Source of the DNA: DATFVB01 sp963714035
GTDB taxonomy: Bacteria > Acidobacteriota > Thermoanaerobaculia > UBA5066 > DATFVB01
Reading direction: 5' to 3'
Assembly (NCBI GenBank): GCA_963714035.1
Contig: OY970224.1
Coordinates: forward strand, 2,480,001-2,544,000
Length of the DNA stretch: 64,000 bases
The position numbers and the translations under genes were made by a program. The notes under the pieces are model-generated. The model did no database searches and was not told where the DNA came from. It saw only the letters and a program-made list of their open reading frames with translations. Position 1 is the stretch's first letter, and each line of letters starts with the position of its first letter. Shown here one piece after another: positions 1 to 10,827 of this stretch.

Positions 1-535
1 TCCCCCGGACGAGCACGGGATCTTCGCGCTCGCGCGCGAGAATCTCGACGCCCGGGCCGACGCGCGCGATCTTCGGCGCCCGGATGAAGACCGCTTCGAT
101 CGGGCGCCCCTTCTCGTCAGCCGCCGCGCCGATGAAGGAGTCGAGCTGCCGCCCGTAGGCGTTGCGCACGACGTCCACGTCGAGCACCCCGAGCGACGCC
201 TGGGGGGGATTCTCGACGCGCGAGGCGAGAAGGATCAGTCCGGCGCATGTCGCGAGCACGGGGCGGCCGCTTTCCGCGAAGGCGCGCAGCGCCTCGCGCC
301 AGCCGGGCTCTCGCTCGAAGAACTTCAGATAGGTCGTCGACTCTCCGCCGGGGAGGACGAGGCCCCGAACGTCTTCCAGCTCCTCGGGTCGCCGCACTTC
401 GCGGCTGGCGATGCCCGCCCGGGCGAGGGCTTCTGAATGCTTCGCGAAGTCGCCCTGGATCGCGAGGACGCCGACTGGCTCGCGCCTCGCTTCGCCTCCA
501 GGTCGGAGCGGAAATTCCGGCGTTCCACGCGTCAA
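1..535 (-). CDS. pdxT: PdxT, glutaminase subunit of PLP synthase (C-terminus cut by window edge)
   Basis: Class I glutamine amidotransferase that releases ammonia from glutamine for PdxS during pyridoxal 5'-phosphate synthesis. The translation shows VGVLAIQGDF near the N-terminus, GGEST, the nucleophile-cysteine motif ATCAGLILLAS, and the family signatures RNAYGRQLDSF and FIRAPK. About 178 codons are visible; the C-terminal His/Glu of the catalytic triad lies beyond the window. No ATG or GTG fits the start. The best choice is TTG at 535 behind a purine-rich GGGAAGGGAA, which adds about 13 residues before the conserved VGVLAIQ. That extra stretch overlaps sequence resembling the end of the genome's dispersed hairpin repeat. 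It lies downstream of pdxS in the same direction. Confidence 0.93.
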   Translation of the reverse strand, partial: MTRGTPEFPLRPGGEARREPVGVLAIQGDFAKHSEALARAGIASREVRRPEELEDVRGLVLPGGESTTYLKFFEREPGWREALRAFAESGRPVLATCAGLILLASRVENPPQASLGVLDVDVVRNAYGRQLDSFIGAAADEKGRPIEAVFIRAPKIARVGPGVEILAREREDPVLVRG

Positions 536-544
536 TCTGTTCCC

Positions 545-655
545 TTCCCCGGCCTTCGGCCACCCCTCCCCAACCGCGGAGGGGATGGGGTGGGGTGCGG
601 GTGCCCGTCTTCCAGAACCCCCTCTCCATCTGGAGAGGGGGCGCGGGGGTGAGGT
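545..655. repeat. Intergenic palindromes between pdxS and pdxT
   Basis: The pdxS-pdxT gap holds two inverted repeats. The clearer one has arms CCCCCTCTCCA (618-628) and TGGAGAGGGGG (631-641), a perfect 11-bp stem with a 2-nt centre, followed by a GCGCGGGGGTGAGG tail. A weaker CCCCTCC/GGAGGGG pair lies at about 564-583. Their position inside a probable operon suggests they may attenuate or stabilise the pdxS-pdxT mRNA. A dispersed repeat is equally possible. Confidence 0.6.
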
Positions 656-656
656 T

Positions 657-1541
657 TCACCAGCCACGCGTCTGCAGCCGCTCCGACTCCGGCAACGACG
701 CGGCGTCGAGGCCCTTCATCGCTTCGCCGAGCTCGGCGGAAGCCTCGATCAGCGCGTCGGCGTCCTTCCAGTGGGTGGTCGCCTTCACGATCGCCGCGGC
801 GCGCACCGCCGGGTCCGACGACTTGAAGATTCCCGAGCCGACGAAGACCGCCTCGGCGCCGAGCGTCATGCAGAGCGCGGCGTCGGCGGGAGTGGCGATC
901 CCCCCTGCCGCGAAGTTCGGAACCGGCAGCTTCCCTTTTTCCGCGACCTCGAGCACGAGCTCGAACGGCGCTCCGAGGCGCTTGGCCTCCGACATCAGCT
1001 CGTCCTTCGTCAGGGTCGTCAGGGTCTTGATGTCCCGGTTGACCTGCCGGAGATGCTTGACGGCGTGCACGATGTCGCCGGTGCCCGCCTCCCCTTTCGT
1101 CCGGATCATCGCCGCGCCTTCGCCGATGCGGCGGAGCGCCTCGCCGAGGTTCCGGCAGCCGCAGACGAACGGCACGCGGAAATCGTGCTTGTAGACGTGG
1201 TTCTCCTCGTCGGCCGGAGTCAGCACTTCCGACTCGTCGATGAAGTCGACCTTCAGAGCCTCGAGGATCCGCGCCTCCGAGATGTGGCCGATCCGGCACT
1301 TCGCCATGACGGGGATCGAGACGGCCTGCTGGATCTCGCGGACCTTCGAGACCGGCGACATCCGCGCGACTCCCCCTTCCTTCCGGATGTCGGCCGGAAC
1401 GCGCTCGAGCGCCATGACGGCGACCGCGCCCGCGTCCTCCGCGATCCGCGCCTGCTCCGCATTGACGACGTCCATGATCACGCCGCCCTTCAGCATCTCC
1501 GCGAGCCCCACCTTGAGCCGGAATTCGTCCTTCGGTTCCAT
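657..1541 (-). CDS. pdxS: PdxS, pyridoxal 5'-phosphate synthase lyase subunit
   Basis: TIM-barrel synthase that builds PLP from ribose 5-phosphate, glyceraldehyde 3-phosphate and PdxT-derived ammonia (DXP-independent route). At 294 aa it has the usual family length and is conserved throughout: LAEMLKGGVIMDVV with the first active-site lysine, MALERVPADIR, MAKCRIGH, DESEVLTPADEENH, and IRTKGEAGTGD with the second lysine. The C-terminal NFAAGGIATPADAALCMTLGAEAVFVGSGIF-type phosphate-binding region is intact. It starts 13 bp after the pdxR stop, so the two are probably co-transcribed. Confidence 0.98.
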   Translation of the reverse strand: MEPKDEFRLKVGLAEMLKGGVIMDVVNAEQARIAEDAGAVAVMALERVPADIRKEGGVARMSPVSKVREIQQAVSIPVMAKCRIGHISEARILEALKVDFIDESEVLTPADEENHVYKHDFRVPFVCGCRNLGEALRRIGEGAAMIRTKGEAGTGDIVHAVKHLRQVNRDIKTLTTLTKDELMSEAKRLGAPFELVLEVAEKGKLPVPNFAAGGIATPADAALCMTLGAEAVFVGSGIFKSSDPAVRAAAIVKATTHWKDADALIEASAELGEAMKGLDAASLPESERLQTRGW

Positions 1542-1554
1542 CTTTTCCCCTCCC

Positions 1555-3006
1555 TCAGATCGTCGGAATCGCGACCGGTCCGGCCGGGCGCGACTCCCGT
1601 TGCCAGAATGCGCGCGCCAGACGCGCCACGCCTTCGAGAACGGCCTCCGCGGGAACGCGGGAGACCGAGAGCCGCAGCGCCGCGATGTCGCGGCCGAGCG
1701 GATCGAAATCGATTCCGGGCGAGACCGCCACCGCGTTCTCCCGCGCGCGCCGCGCGACGTCGCGCCCGCTCGTCCCCGCCGGCAGCTTCAGCCAGAAGAG
1801 CGACTGGCCCGGCGTCCCGCCGAGATACGGGATCTCCGGCAGGATGCGCGCGAGCGCCGCCGCGAGCGCGCGGCGCCGCGCCTCCGTCTGCTCCGCTCGA
1901 TGCTCGCGCACGACGCGGTCGGCGCCTTCGGCGAGGAACGCGCGCACGGCGGCCTGGATCGGAAGCGGCGTCTGGAGATCGGTCGCCTGCTTGGCGAGCG
2001 CGAGCGCGCGGACGATGCGACGGTCCGCGGCGATCCATCCGAGGCGGAAACCCGGCACGAGCTCCTTCGAGAACGACCCCAGCGTGGCGACCCGCTCCGC
2101 GTCGGAGGCGGAGAGCGACGGGAGCCCGGACGTGGGAGCGTCGTAGCCGTCCTCGACGACGACCGCGCCGGTCGCGCGAGCCGCCTCGAGGAATCGGCGT
2201 CGCTCATCGGCGCCCATCGTCACCCCCGTCGGGTTGTGCCGTTCCGGCATCACGTAGATCAGCTTCACGGAACGGCCGGAGAGGGCCGCCAGGTCGCGCC
2301 GTTCGCCGTGCACCGGTATCTCCGCGACCCGCGCGCCGTAGAAGCGCAGGAGCGGGACGATCCCGGGGTAGGTCGGCGATTCGACGGCGACGAGGTCGCC
2401 CGGATCGACGAGCGTCTTGAAGAGGAGATCGAGCCCCTGCTGGGCCCCCGACGTCACGAGGACGTTCTCCTCGCTCCACGGCGCGCCGGTTTCCGCGAGC
2501 CGGCGGGCGATCTCGGCGCGGAGCTCCGGCAACCCGTACGGGTCCGCGTACTGCCAGAGCTCGCGATGGCGACGGCCGGTCTCCGCGAGAAGCTCGGCGA
2601 AGCGGTCGTACGGGAAGTAGCGGTCGTCGGGAGCGAGGCGGGCGAAATCGGCCACGAGCGGCTCGCCGGAGATCGCCGTCTCCGACTCCGAGATGCGCGA
2701 GATCGCCGACGAGAGCGGGGGCTGCCACCCGCCGGAGGGGAGCCGATCGCCGGCGACGATCGTGACGCCGCTCCCGATCCTCGCGACCAGCGACCCCTCC
2801 TGCTGGAGCGCCCGGATCGCCTTCAGGAGCACGCCACGGTTGATTCCGAGCCGGTCGGCGAGCTCTCGGGTGGCGGGGAGCCGGTCGCCGTCCTTCAGCG
2901 TCCCACGGTCGATGAGGGCACGGATCTGGTCGGCGACCTGTTCCGGGAGGGGTCGTGGATCTCCCGACTGGATCGGCGTATAGAGATCGTGAACCAATTG
3001 GCTCAT
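1555..3006 (-). CDS. pdxR: PdxR-like MocR-family regulator (GntR HTH fused to class I aminotransferase fold)
   Basis: The 483-aa protein has an N-terminal winged helix (about residues 20-85, with LPATRELADRLGINRGVLLKAI). It is linked to a fold-type I aminotransferase domain with YGLPELR, the PLP-contact region VTSGAQQGLDLL, and the lysine motif GSFSKELVPGFRLGW. MocR proteins of this build sense PLP and control pdxST. In many known cases the regulator is divergent from its target; here it is the first gene of a co-directional pdxR-pdxS-pdxT unit, so autoregulation would control the whole pathway. The ATG at 3006 sits inside a 9-bp inverted repeat that overlaps the promoter. Confidence 0.93.
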   Translation of the reverse strand: MSQLVHDLYTPIQSGDPRPLPEQVADQIRALIDRGTLKDGDRLPATRELADRLGINRGVLLKAIRALQQEGSLVARIGSGVTIVAGDRLPSGGWQPPLSSAISRISESETAISGEPLVADFARLAPDDRYFPYDRFAELLAETGRRHRELWQYADPYGLPELRAEIARRLAETGAPWSEENVLVTSGAQQGLDLLFKTLVDPGDLVAVESPTYPGIVPLLRFYGARVAEIPVHGERRDLAALSGRSVKLIYVMPERHNPTGVTMGADERRRFLEAARATGAVVVEDGYDAPTSGLPSLSASDAERVATLGSFSKELVPGFRLGWIAADRRIVRALALAKQATDLQTPLPIQAAVRAFLAEGADRVVREHRAEQTEARRRALAAALARILPEIPYLGGTPGQSLFWLKLPAGTSGRDVARRARENAVAVSPGIDFDPLGRDIAALRLSVSRVPAEAVLEGVARLARAFWQRESRPAGPVAIPTI

Positions 3007-3044
3007 CGGCGAGCCAATTTACACCCAATGAGATCGCTAATCAA
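2996..3044 (-). promoter_or_regulatory. pdxR promoter with overlapping palindromic operator
   Basis: On the minus strand a -35 TTGATT (3044-3039), a 17-bp spacer and a -10 TAAATT (3021-3016) form a good sigma-70-type promoter. Transcription would start about 3 nt before the ATG at 3006. A perfect inverted repeat AATTGGCTC-ATCGGC-GAGCCAATT (2996-3019) covers the -10, the start site and the start codon. ATTGG also recurs at 3029-3025 and 3018-3014, with a third copy as ATTGG on the minus strand at 2998-2994. Autoregulation by PdxR through these sites is inferred from their position. Confidence 0.6.
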
Positions 3045-3190
3045 GTGCCAGTGCCGACGACCGCGTCTCTGGGAGTGGAGAGCGCCACTGGCCCGTTACG
3101 ACCCTCTCAGGGGTCCTGGTGGGGCGCCGGGGCGGTCGAGCCGAGAAGGGACGAGCCGCGAGGTCAGATCTCGGAAAGTGTGAGTGCAAA

Positions 3191-3290
3191 GCGCGCATTT
3201 CCATGCGCGCGGAGTGCTCTCTCCTGAGCGGAGCGAAGGACCTGGCAACCGGGGCAGATCCTTCGTCGCCTCGCTCCTCCGGATGGCCGG
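3191..3290. repeat. Hairpin plus GGAGCGAAGGA-type palindrome in a gene-free stretch
   Basis: The gap from the pdxR promoter to 3355 holds no convincing gene. It contains a perfect hairpin GCGCGCAT-TTCC-ATGCGCGC (3191-3210) and an imperfect palindrome whose arms read CCTGAGCGGAGCGAAGGACC (from 3223) and GATCCTTCGTCGCCTCGCTC (from 3257). The second belongs to the repeat class also seen at 37384-37476 and 37558-37637. The hairpin lies downstream of the transaldolase-DUF507 pair and could act as a weak terminator. Confidence 0.6.
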
Positions 3291-3355
3291 CTCCGGAGGT
3301 CCGCGATCTGGGAGCGCAAGCGGCCGCGCGTCAGCGCGGGCCGCGCCGCCGACGG

Positions 3356-3619
3356 TCAGGCTCCGTGTTTTCGCAGGGCCTCTTCGAGGTCCCGGGCGTA
3401 GAGGAGATCGAAATCGCGGGTCGTTCCCTTGCGCTTTTCGAGTTTTCCGCGAACCTCGTCCTCGATCTGCTCGAGCTCCCTGGCGGTTTCGGAGACCTCG
3501 CGGGTGAGAGCTCTTCGGAGAGTCTCGACGTCCACCCGGACGAGGAGCTTCGGATCGGCCGAGAGGCGCTGCTGGAGGATCCGAGAGAGGTAGAGCGCCC
3601 GGTCGGGCGAGATCCTCAC
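3356..3619 (-). CDS. DUF507-family small protein
   Basis: An 87-aa protein of unknown function. Its charged helical C-terminal part (QIEDEVRGKLEKRKG, then DFDLLYARDLEEALRKHG) resembles DUF507 proteins, where a VRKKI...REWDILY...EE pattern is typical. The GTG start at 3619 overlaps the transaldolase stop (GTGA), indicating translational coupling. No signal peptide or membrane segment is seen. The family match is from memory of the pattern and was not computed. Confidence 0.72.
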   Translation of the reverse strand: MRISPDRALYLSRILQQRLSADPKLLVRVDVETLRRALTREVSETARELEQIEDEVRGKLEKRKGTTRDFDLLYARDLEEALRKHGA

Positions 3620-4269
3620 GATTGCTTGCGGGACGCCGGTTCCCGGTCGCGGGCGAGCTGGGCGAGTCCGGCCTCGGTCAACGGGTGGCGGAAGAGCTGG
3701 TCGACGATCGCAAACGGCAGCGTCGCGACGTCCGCGCCCATGAGCGCCGAGTCGAGGACGTGCACGGGGTTCCTCACCGACTCGACGACGACGAGCGTCT
3801 GGAAACCGTAGTTGTCGTAGATCCGGATGATCTGCTCGATCACGTCCATGCCGATCGCGCCGATGTCGTCGAGACGCCCGACGAACGGGGAAACGTAGGC
3901 GGCGCCGGCCTTCCCGACGATGAGCGCCTGCGCGGCCGAGAAACAGAGCGAGACGTTGACCGCGATCTGGTCCTGCGAGAGCAGCCGCACGACGCGCATG
4001 CCGTCCGGCGTCATCGGCAGCTTGACGACGACGTCCTTGCCGAGCTTGTGGTACTCGCGCCCTTCCTTGTACATCCCTTTGGCGTCGGAGGACTCGACCT
4101 CGGCGAAAACGGGTCCGTCGGTGATCGCCGACATCTCGCGCACGATCTGGCGGTAGTCCTTCCCTTCTGCGGCGACGGAGGCCGGCGGAACGGAGACGCC
4201 GTCGAGCAGCCCCCATTCCTTGACCTTTTTGGCTTCGTCCGGCCGGACGCTCTCCAGAAAAAATCTCAT
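3616..4269 (-). CDS. tal: Transaldolase (TalB/FSA-like short family)
   Basis: A 217-aa class I aldolase of the non-oxidative pentose phosphate pathway, matching the short (about 215-aa) transaldolase/fructose-6-phosphate aldolase subfamily. The Schiff-base lysine lies in VVVKLPMTPDG, followed by IAVNVSLCFSAAQALIVGKAG and the hallmark SPFVGRLDDIG. The start is set at MRFFLESV (4269). A longer upstream ATG frame exists but runs into the repeat region. A -10-like TATAAG (4284-4279) lies 9 nt before this ATG, suggesting a very short leader. It is followed by the overlapping DUF507 gene. Confidence 0.94.
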   Translation of the reverse strand: MRFFLESVRPDEAKKVKEWGLLDGVSVPPASVAAEGKDYRQIVREMSAITDGPVFAEVESSDAKGMYKEGREYHKLGKDVVVKLPMTPDGMRVVRLLSQDQIAVNVSLCFSAAQALIVGKAGAAYVSPFVGRLDDIGAIGMDVIEQIIRIYDNYGFQTLVVVESVRNPVHVLDSALMGADVATLPFAIVDQLFRHPLTEAGLAQLARDREPASRKQS

Positions 4270-4301
4270 CGTGGAGATCTTATACCGGGGTTTTTTGACA
4301 A

Positions 4302-4424
4302 GCTCGCGATACATCGAGCCGGGCGGGCACGTGCCGTTCGCGAGACCCTCAACGTACGCCCCGGTACGCCTCGGGATCTCGCGAGCGGCCCGCATCCCGC
4401 CGGGCTCGCGTCTCGCTTCGCCTC
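4302..4424 (+). repeat. Dispersed hairpin element, copy A
   Basis: Member of the window's dispersed hairpin family, plus orientation, in the transaldolase-gyrA gap. The outer stem pairs CGAGCCGGGCGGG with CCCGCCGGGCTCG (one mismatch). The middle stem pairs GCCGTTCGCGAGA with TCTCGCGAGCGGC (one G-T wobble). The apical mini-hairpin is CGTAC-GCCCCG-GTACG within 4353-4368. The right end reads CTCGCGTCTCGCTTCGCCTC. No gene is seen between 4270 and 4647. Confidence 0.8.
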
Positions 4425-4506
4425 AGCATCACTTCAATGGAAACGATCGACCCGCTCACGCCGCTCCTCTGGCCGGCACTCCGAACCTGCCAGTGGAAGC
4501 AACCTC

Positions 4507-4637
4507 GAGGCGCGGTCAGGCGCGAGCGGGACGGGCGATCGCGGCCCCCGCCGGCGGGTGAGGTGTACCGGGGCGTACATTGAGCCCGGCGGCGGGGCGG
4601 GATCGTCCCGTAGCCGCTCGATGCATCGCCGCGCCAG
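4507..4637 (-). repeat. Dispersed hairpin element, copy B
   Basis: Read on the minus strand this copy starts with TGGCGCGGCGATGCATCGAG directly after the gyrA stop. It has an apical mini-hairpin TGTAC-GCCCCG-GTACA and ends with CTCGCGCCTGACCGCGCCTC. The apical C-G to T-A change relative to copy A keeps pairing. It lies in the position of a gyrA 3' untranslated region and is inverted relative to copy A 80 bp away. Confidence 0.8.
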
Positions 4638-4647
4638 CAAGTCTCCC

Positions 4648-7236
<2,589 letters not shown>

Positions 7237-7237
7237 C

Positions 7238-9661
7238 TCAAATGTCCAGGTTCTTCGCCGCGAGGGCGTTCTTTTCGATGAAGTCGCGGCGGGGCTCGAC
7301 CTCGTCGCCCATCAGGATCGAGAAGATCTCGTTCGCGGCGACTTCATCCTCGATGTTGACCTGCAGCAGACGGCGCTTCTCGGGATCCATGGTCGTCTCC
7401 CAGAGCTGTTCCGGGTTCATCTCGCCGAGGCCCTTGTAGCGCTGGATCGCGAGGCCCTTCTTCGCGCCTTCGTAGATCGTCTCGAGCGTGCCCGCGATGG
7501 TCGCGCAGGCGGTCGTCTCGTCGCCCTGGGCGATCTCGTAAGGGCCGACGAGGAACGTTCCGATCGCCTTCGCCCCTTCGCGAAGGCGCTGGGCTTCGTG
7601 CGACGACACGAACTCGGGGTCGACGCGGAAGCTCTTCTCGATCCCGTTGACCGACCGCGCCAGCTCGATCGCGAACGACTCCCCTTCCGCATCCGACACG
7701 ACGTCGGCGCGCGTGAACTCGCCGAGCGCCTTCGCTTCTCGCGAGAGGAGGTCGACGCGCTTCTTCTCGGAGAAGTCCTCGGCCCGGAGCAGACCGGAGT
7801 CGAGCCACGCCCGCACGAACGGTTCCGGCCAGCCCTTCGCCTCGAGGTTCGCGAGGTGCGTCCGGTACGACTCCATCTTCTCCAGCAGCGCGATGAGCTT
7901 CGCGCCGGAGGCCGACTGCTTCGATTTCGCCTGGGTGAGCGTGCGGTCGTCGCCGATCCGCGCGAGGAGGAATTTCGTGAGCTCGCGCTCGTCCTTCAGG
8001 TAGACCTCCTTCTTCCCCTCCGCCACCTTGAAGAGCGGCGGCTGGGCGATGTAGAGGTAGCCCCGCGTGACCAGCGCCTGCATCTGCCGGAAGAAGAAGG
8101 TCAGCAGCAGCGTCCGGATGTGCGACCCGTCGACGTCGGCGTCGGTCATGATGACGATCTTGTGGTAGCGGACCTTCCCGGCGTCGAACTCCTCGCCGAT
8201 CGAGCAACCGAGCGCCGTGATCAATACACGAATTTCCTGGGACGAGAGCATCTTGTCGAGGCGCGCCTTCTCGACGTTCAGGATCTTGCCGCGGAGGGGA
8301 AGGATCGCCTGGAACCGGCGGTTCCTCCCCTGCTTGGCCGAGCCGCCGGCCGAATCGCCCTCGACGATGAAGATCTCGGAGAACGCGGGATCCTTCTCCT
8401 GGCAGTCGGCGAGCTTGCCGGGGAGCGAGCCGGAGTCGAGCGCGCCCTTGCGCCGCACGAGGTCGCGCGCCTTGCGCGCCGCTTCGCGGGCCCGGGCCGA
8501 TTCGACGATCTTCTCGATGATCCGGCGGGCGTCGCGCGGATGCTCCTCGAGATACGACCCGAACTTCTCGTAGACGACCTGCTGGACCCACGTCTTGACC
8601 TCGGAAGAGACGAGCTTGTCCTTCGTCTGCGAGGAGAACTTCGGGTCGCGGACCTTGACCGAGATCACGGCGGTGAGCCCCTCGCGCGAGTCGTCGCCGG
8701 AGAGGCTCGTCTCCTTGAGCGCCTTCGTGAGGTTGTTCGCGTCGGCGTAGCGCTGCAGCGCGCGGGTGAGCGCGCCCTTGAAGCCCTCGAGGTGGGTGCC
8801 GCCGTCCCGGTTGTTGATCGTGTTCGTGAACGCGTAGAGCGTCTCGGCGTATCCCTCGTTCCACTGCAGCGCGACCTCGATCCGTTCCTTGTCGGCGTCG
8901 CGCTTCGGGTCGCCGGTGCCGCCGCGGACGTCCCACAGGAAGATGACCTTGTCGTGGATCGGCGTCTTGGCCTTGTTCAGATGCTCGACGAAGGACTTGA
9001 TGCCGCCCTCGTAGAAGAAATCGTGCTTCTTGTCGGTGCGCTCGTCCACGATCGTGATCGCGACACCCGGGATCAGGAACGAGAGCTCGCGGAGCCGCTG
9101 CGAAAGCTGCTCGAAGTGGAATTCCGTGACCGAGAAGATCTCGGGATCGGGCCAGAACGTGATCTTCGTCCCCGTCTTCTTCGATGTTCCGGTCGAGGCG
9201 ATCGGCGCGACCGGAACCCCTCGGGCGTACGCCTGCTGCCAGACCTTGCCGTCGCGGCGGATCTCGACTTCCAGACGCAGAGAGAGCGCATTGACCACGG
9301 AGACGCCGACGCCGTGGAGGCCGCCGGAGACCTTGTACGAGTTGTTGTCGAACTTTCCGCCCGAATGCAGGTCCGTCAGGATGATCTCGAGCGTCTCGCG
9401 CTTGTGCTCGCGGTGGAGCCCGACGGGGATGCCGCGGCCGTTGTCCTCGCACGTGACGGAGTTGTCGGGGTGGATCGTCACCGTCACCCTGTCGGCGAAC
9501 CCCGCCTGCGCTTCGTCGATCGAGTTGTCGACGAGCTCGGTCACCATGTGATGGAGGCCGCTGATGTCGTCGACGTTGCCGATGTACATCCCCGGGCGCT
9601 TGCGGACCGCCTCGAGGCCCTTGAGGAGCTTGATGTCGTCGGTCGTGTAGCTGCTGCTCAT
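7238..9661 (-). CDS. gyrB: DNA gyrase subunit B
   Basis: An 807-aa ATPase subunit of gyrase. The GHKL ATP-binding domain shows LVDNSIDEA (about residues 43-51) and SGGLHGVGVSVVNALS. The TOPRIM domain shows EGDSAGGSAKQGR, PLRGKILNVEKA and MTDADVDGSHIRTLL. The C-terminus has QRYKGLGEMNPEQLWETTMDP. It lies between recF (4 nt upstream) and gyrA. Confidence 0.98.
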   Translation of the reverse strand: MSSSYTTDDIKLLKGLEAVRKRPGMYIGNVDDISGLHHMVTELVDNSIDEAQAGFADRVTVTIHPDNSVTCEDNGRGIPVGLHREHKRETLEIILTDLHSGGKFDNNSYKVSGGLHGVGVSVVNALSLRLEVEIRRDGKVWQQAYARGVPVAPIASTGTSKKTGTKITFWPDPEIFSVTEFHFEQLSQRLRELSFLIPGVAITIVDERTDKKHDFFYEGGIKSFVEHLNKAKTPIHDKVIFLWDVRGGTGDPKRDADKERIEVALQWNEGYAETLYAFTNTINNRDGGTHLEGFKGALTRALQRYADANNLTKALKETSLSGDDSREGLTAVISVKVRDPKFSSQTKDKLVSSEVKTWVQQVVYEKFGSYLEEHPRDARRIIEKIVESARAREAARKARDLVRRKGALDSGSLPGKLADCQEKDPAFSEIFIVEGDSAGGSAKQGRNRRFQAILPLRGKILNVEKARLDKMLSSQEIRVLITALGCSIGEEFDAGKVRYHKIVIMTDADVDGSHIRTLLLTFFFRQMQALVTRGYLYIAQPPLFKVAEGKKEVYLKDERELTKFLLARIGDDRTLTQAKSKQSASGAKLIALLEKMESYRTHLANLEAKGWPEPFVRAWLDSGLLRAEDFSEKKRVDLLSREAKALGEFTRADVVSDAEGESFAIELARSVNGIEKSFRVDPEFVSSHEAQRLREGAKAIGTFLVGPYEIAQGDETTACATIAGTLETIYEGAKKGLAIQRYKGLGEMNPEQLWETTMDPEKRRLLQVNIEDEVAANEIFSILMGDEVEPRRDFIEKNALAAKNLDI

Positions 9662-9665
9662 GTTC

Positions 9666-10754
9666 TCATCCGATCCTTCTCAGGTTTTCCTTCATCGTGC
9701 GGGGCCGGGCGGAGCCTTCGACGACTTCGAAGACGGCATCCGGCCGGCGCGGACACCGGTCGGCGGCGTCGGGATGCGCGCTCGTCAACGCCACCTGCGC
9801 CGCCTCCGGGAGCTCGGCGAGGAGCGATTCCGCGGCGCCCGGGGAGAGCTCGGCGTCGAAGTCGTCGAGCGCGTAGAACGGGACCACGCCGCGCGCGCCC
9901 GCGACCGTGTCCCCTTCCGAGAGCCGCACGAGGAAGGCGGCGCGCATGATCTCGCCGGTCGATGCCGAGGCTCCAAAATTCTTCCCCGCGCGCGTGAATT
10001 CCAGGTCGTCGCGCTGCGGACCGAAGAGCGTGTGGCCGCGATCCCGTTCGCGCGCCGCGAGCGAGCGGGCCCGCTCGGCGTAATCCTCGGGGGCTTCGCC
10101 TTTCGGCTCGGCGCGGAGCTCGGAGAGCGTGCCCGACGACGCGAGCCGGGCGGCGAGCTTTTCGCGCCACATCGCGCACGCTTCCCGCCGCCGCGCGGCG
10201 ACGGCCTGCGCGCAACCGACGAATTCCTCGGTCCAGGCGGCGAGCTCGTCCGCCCGCGGAGAGGGCGAGGCGAGCAGGGCGTTGCGCTGGGCGAGGGCGC
10301 GCCGGAAACGGTCGTACACCTCGGCGGCCACCGGGAAGAGCGTCACGGCCAGCCGGTCGAGGAACCGGCGTCGGACGGCGGGGGCTCCGAGGAAGAGCGC
10401 CCGGTCTTCCGGCGCGAGGAAGACGGCCGGGAAGGCGTCTCCCGATCCCGCGAACGTCGTCCGTTCGCCGTTCCGGGTGAACCGCCGCGGTTGTCCCGCG
10501 GCCCAGTGCACCGCGATCTGGTCGGGACCGCCTTCCCCGCGAACGGCCGCCCGGACGAAGAACGTCCCCTCCCGCGCCATGTCGCGCGATTCCGCGTTCC
10601 GGAACGACGGCCGGCCCGAAACCACGGCGATCGCCTCGAGAATGTTCGTCTTTCCAGCGCCGTTCTCCCCCGAGAAGAGGGTCACGCCGGGTGCGAAGGA
10701 AAACGGGTCCGAGCCGAGATTGCGGAAACCGGTCGCGGAGAAGCTCTCGAGCAA
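9666..10754 (-). CDS. recF: RecF, recombination mediator ATPase
   Basis: A 362-aa SMC-like ABC ATPase acting with RecO/RecR at single-strand gaps. Walker A is GENGAGKTN (29-37). The signature region reads ASTGEIMRAAFLVRLSEG and Walker B reads VVPFYALDDFDAELS; both are more divergent than the usual SxGQxR and LLLDDxxSELD forms. The Walker residues themselves are retained. Gene order dnaN-recF-gyrB supports the assignment. Confidence 0.94.
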   Translation of the reverse strand: MLESFSATGFRNLGSDPFSFAPGVTLFSGENGAGKTNILEAIAVVSGRPSFRNAESRDMAREGTFFVRAAVRGEGGPDQIAVHWAAGQPRRFTRNGERTTFAGSGDAFPAVFLAPEDRALFLGAPAVRRRFLDRLAVTLFPVAAEVYDRFRRALAQRNALLASPSPRADELAAWTEEFVGCAQAVAARRREACAMWREKLAARLASSGTLSELRAEPKGEAPEDYAERARSLAARERDRGHTLFGPQRDDLEFTRAGKNFGASASTGEIMRAAFLVRLSEGDTVAGARGVVPFYALDDFDAELSPGAAESLLAELPEAAQVALTSAHPDAADRCPRRPDAVFEVVEGSARPRTMKENLRRIG

Positions 10755-10827
10755 TCGCCCCCCTAATGCCCGGTAACGGGAACGACGACGGCGGCGTGAT
10801 GTCGGGGGCTCGACGCTTCCGGCATCA

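Noticed and set aside
411..2420. Long plus-strand ORF across the pdx operon
   Set aside because: It is the antisense shadow of pdxT, pdxS and pdxR, with Arg/Pro-rich low-information translation typical of GC-rich DNA.
4362..4395. Longer transaldolase start upstream at 4395
   Set aside because: The extra residues are translated from hairpin repeat copy A and do not resemble the family N-terminus.
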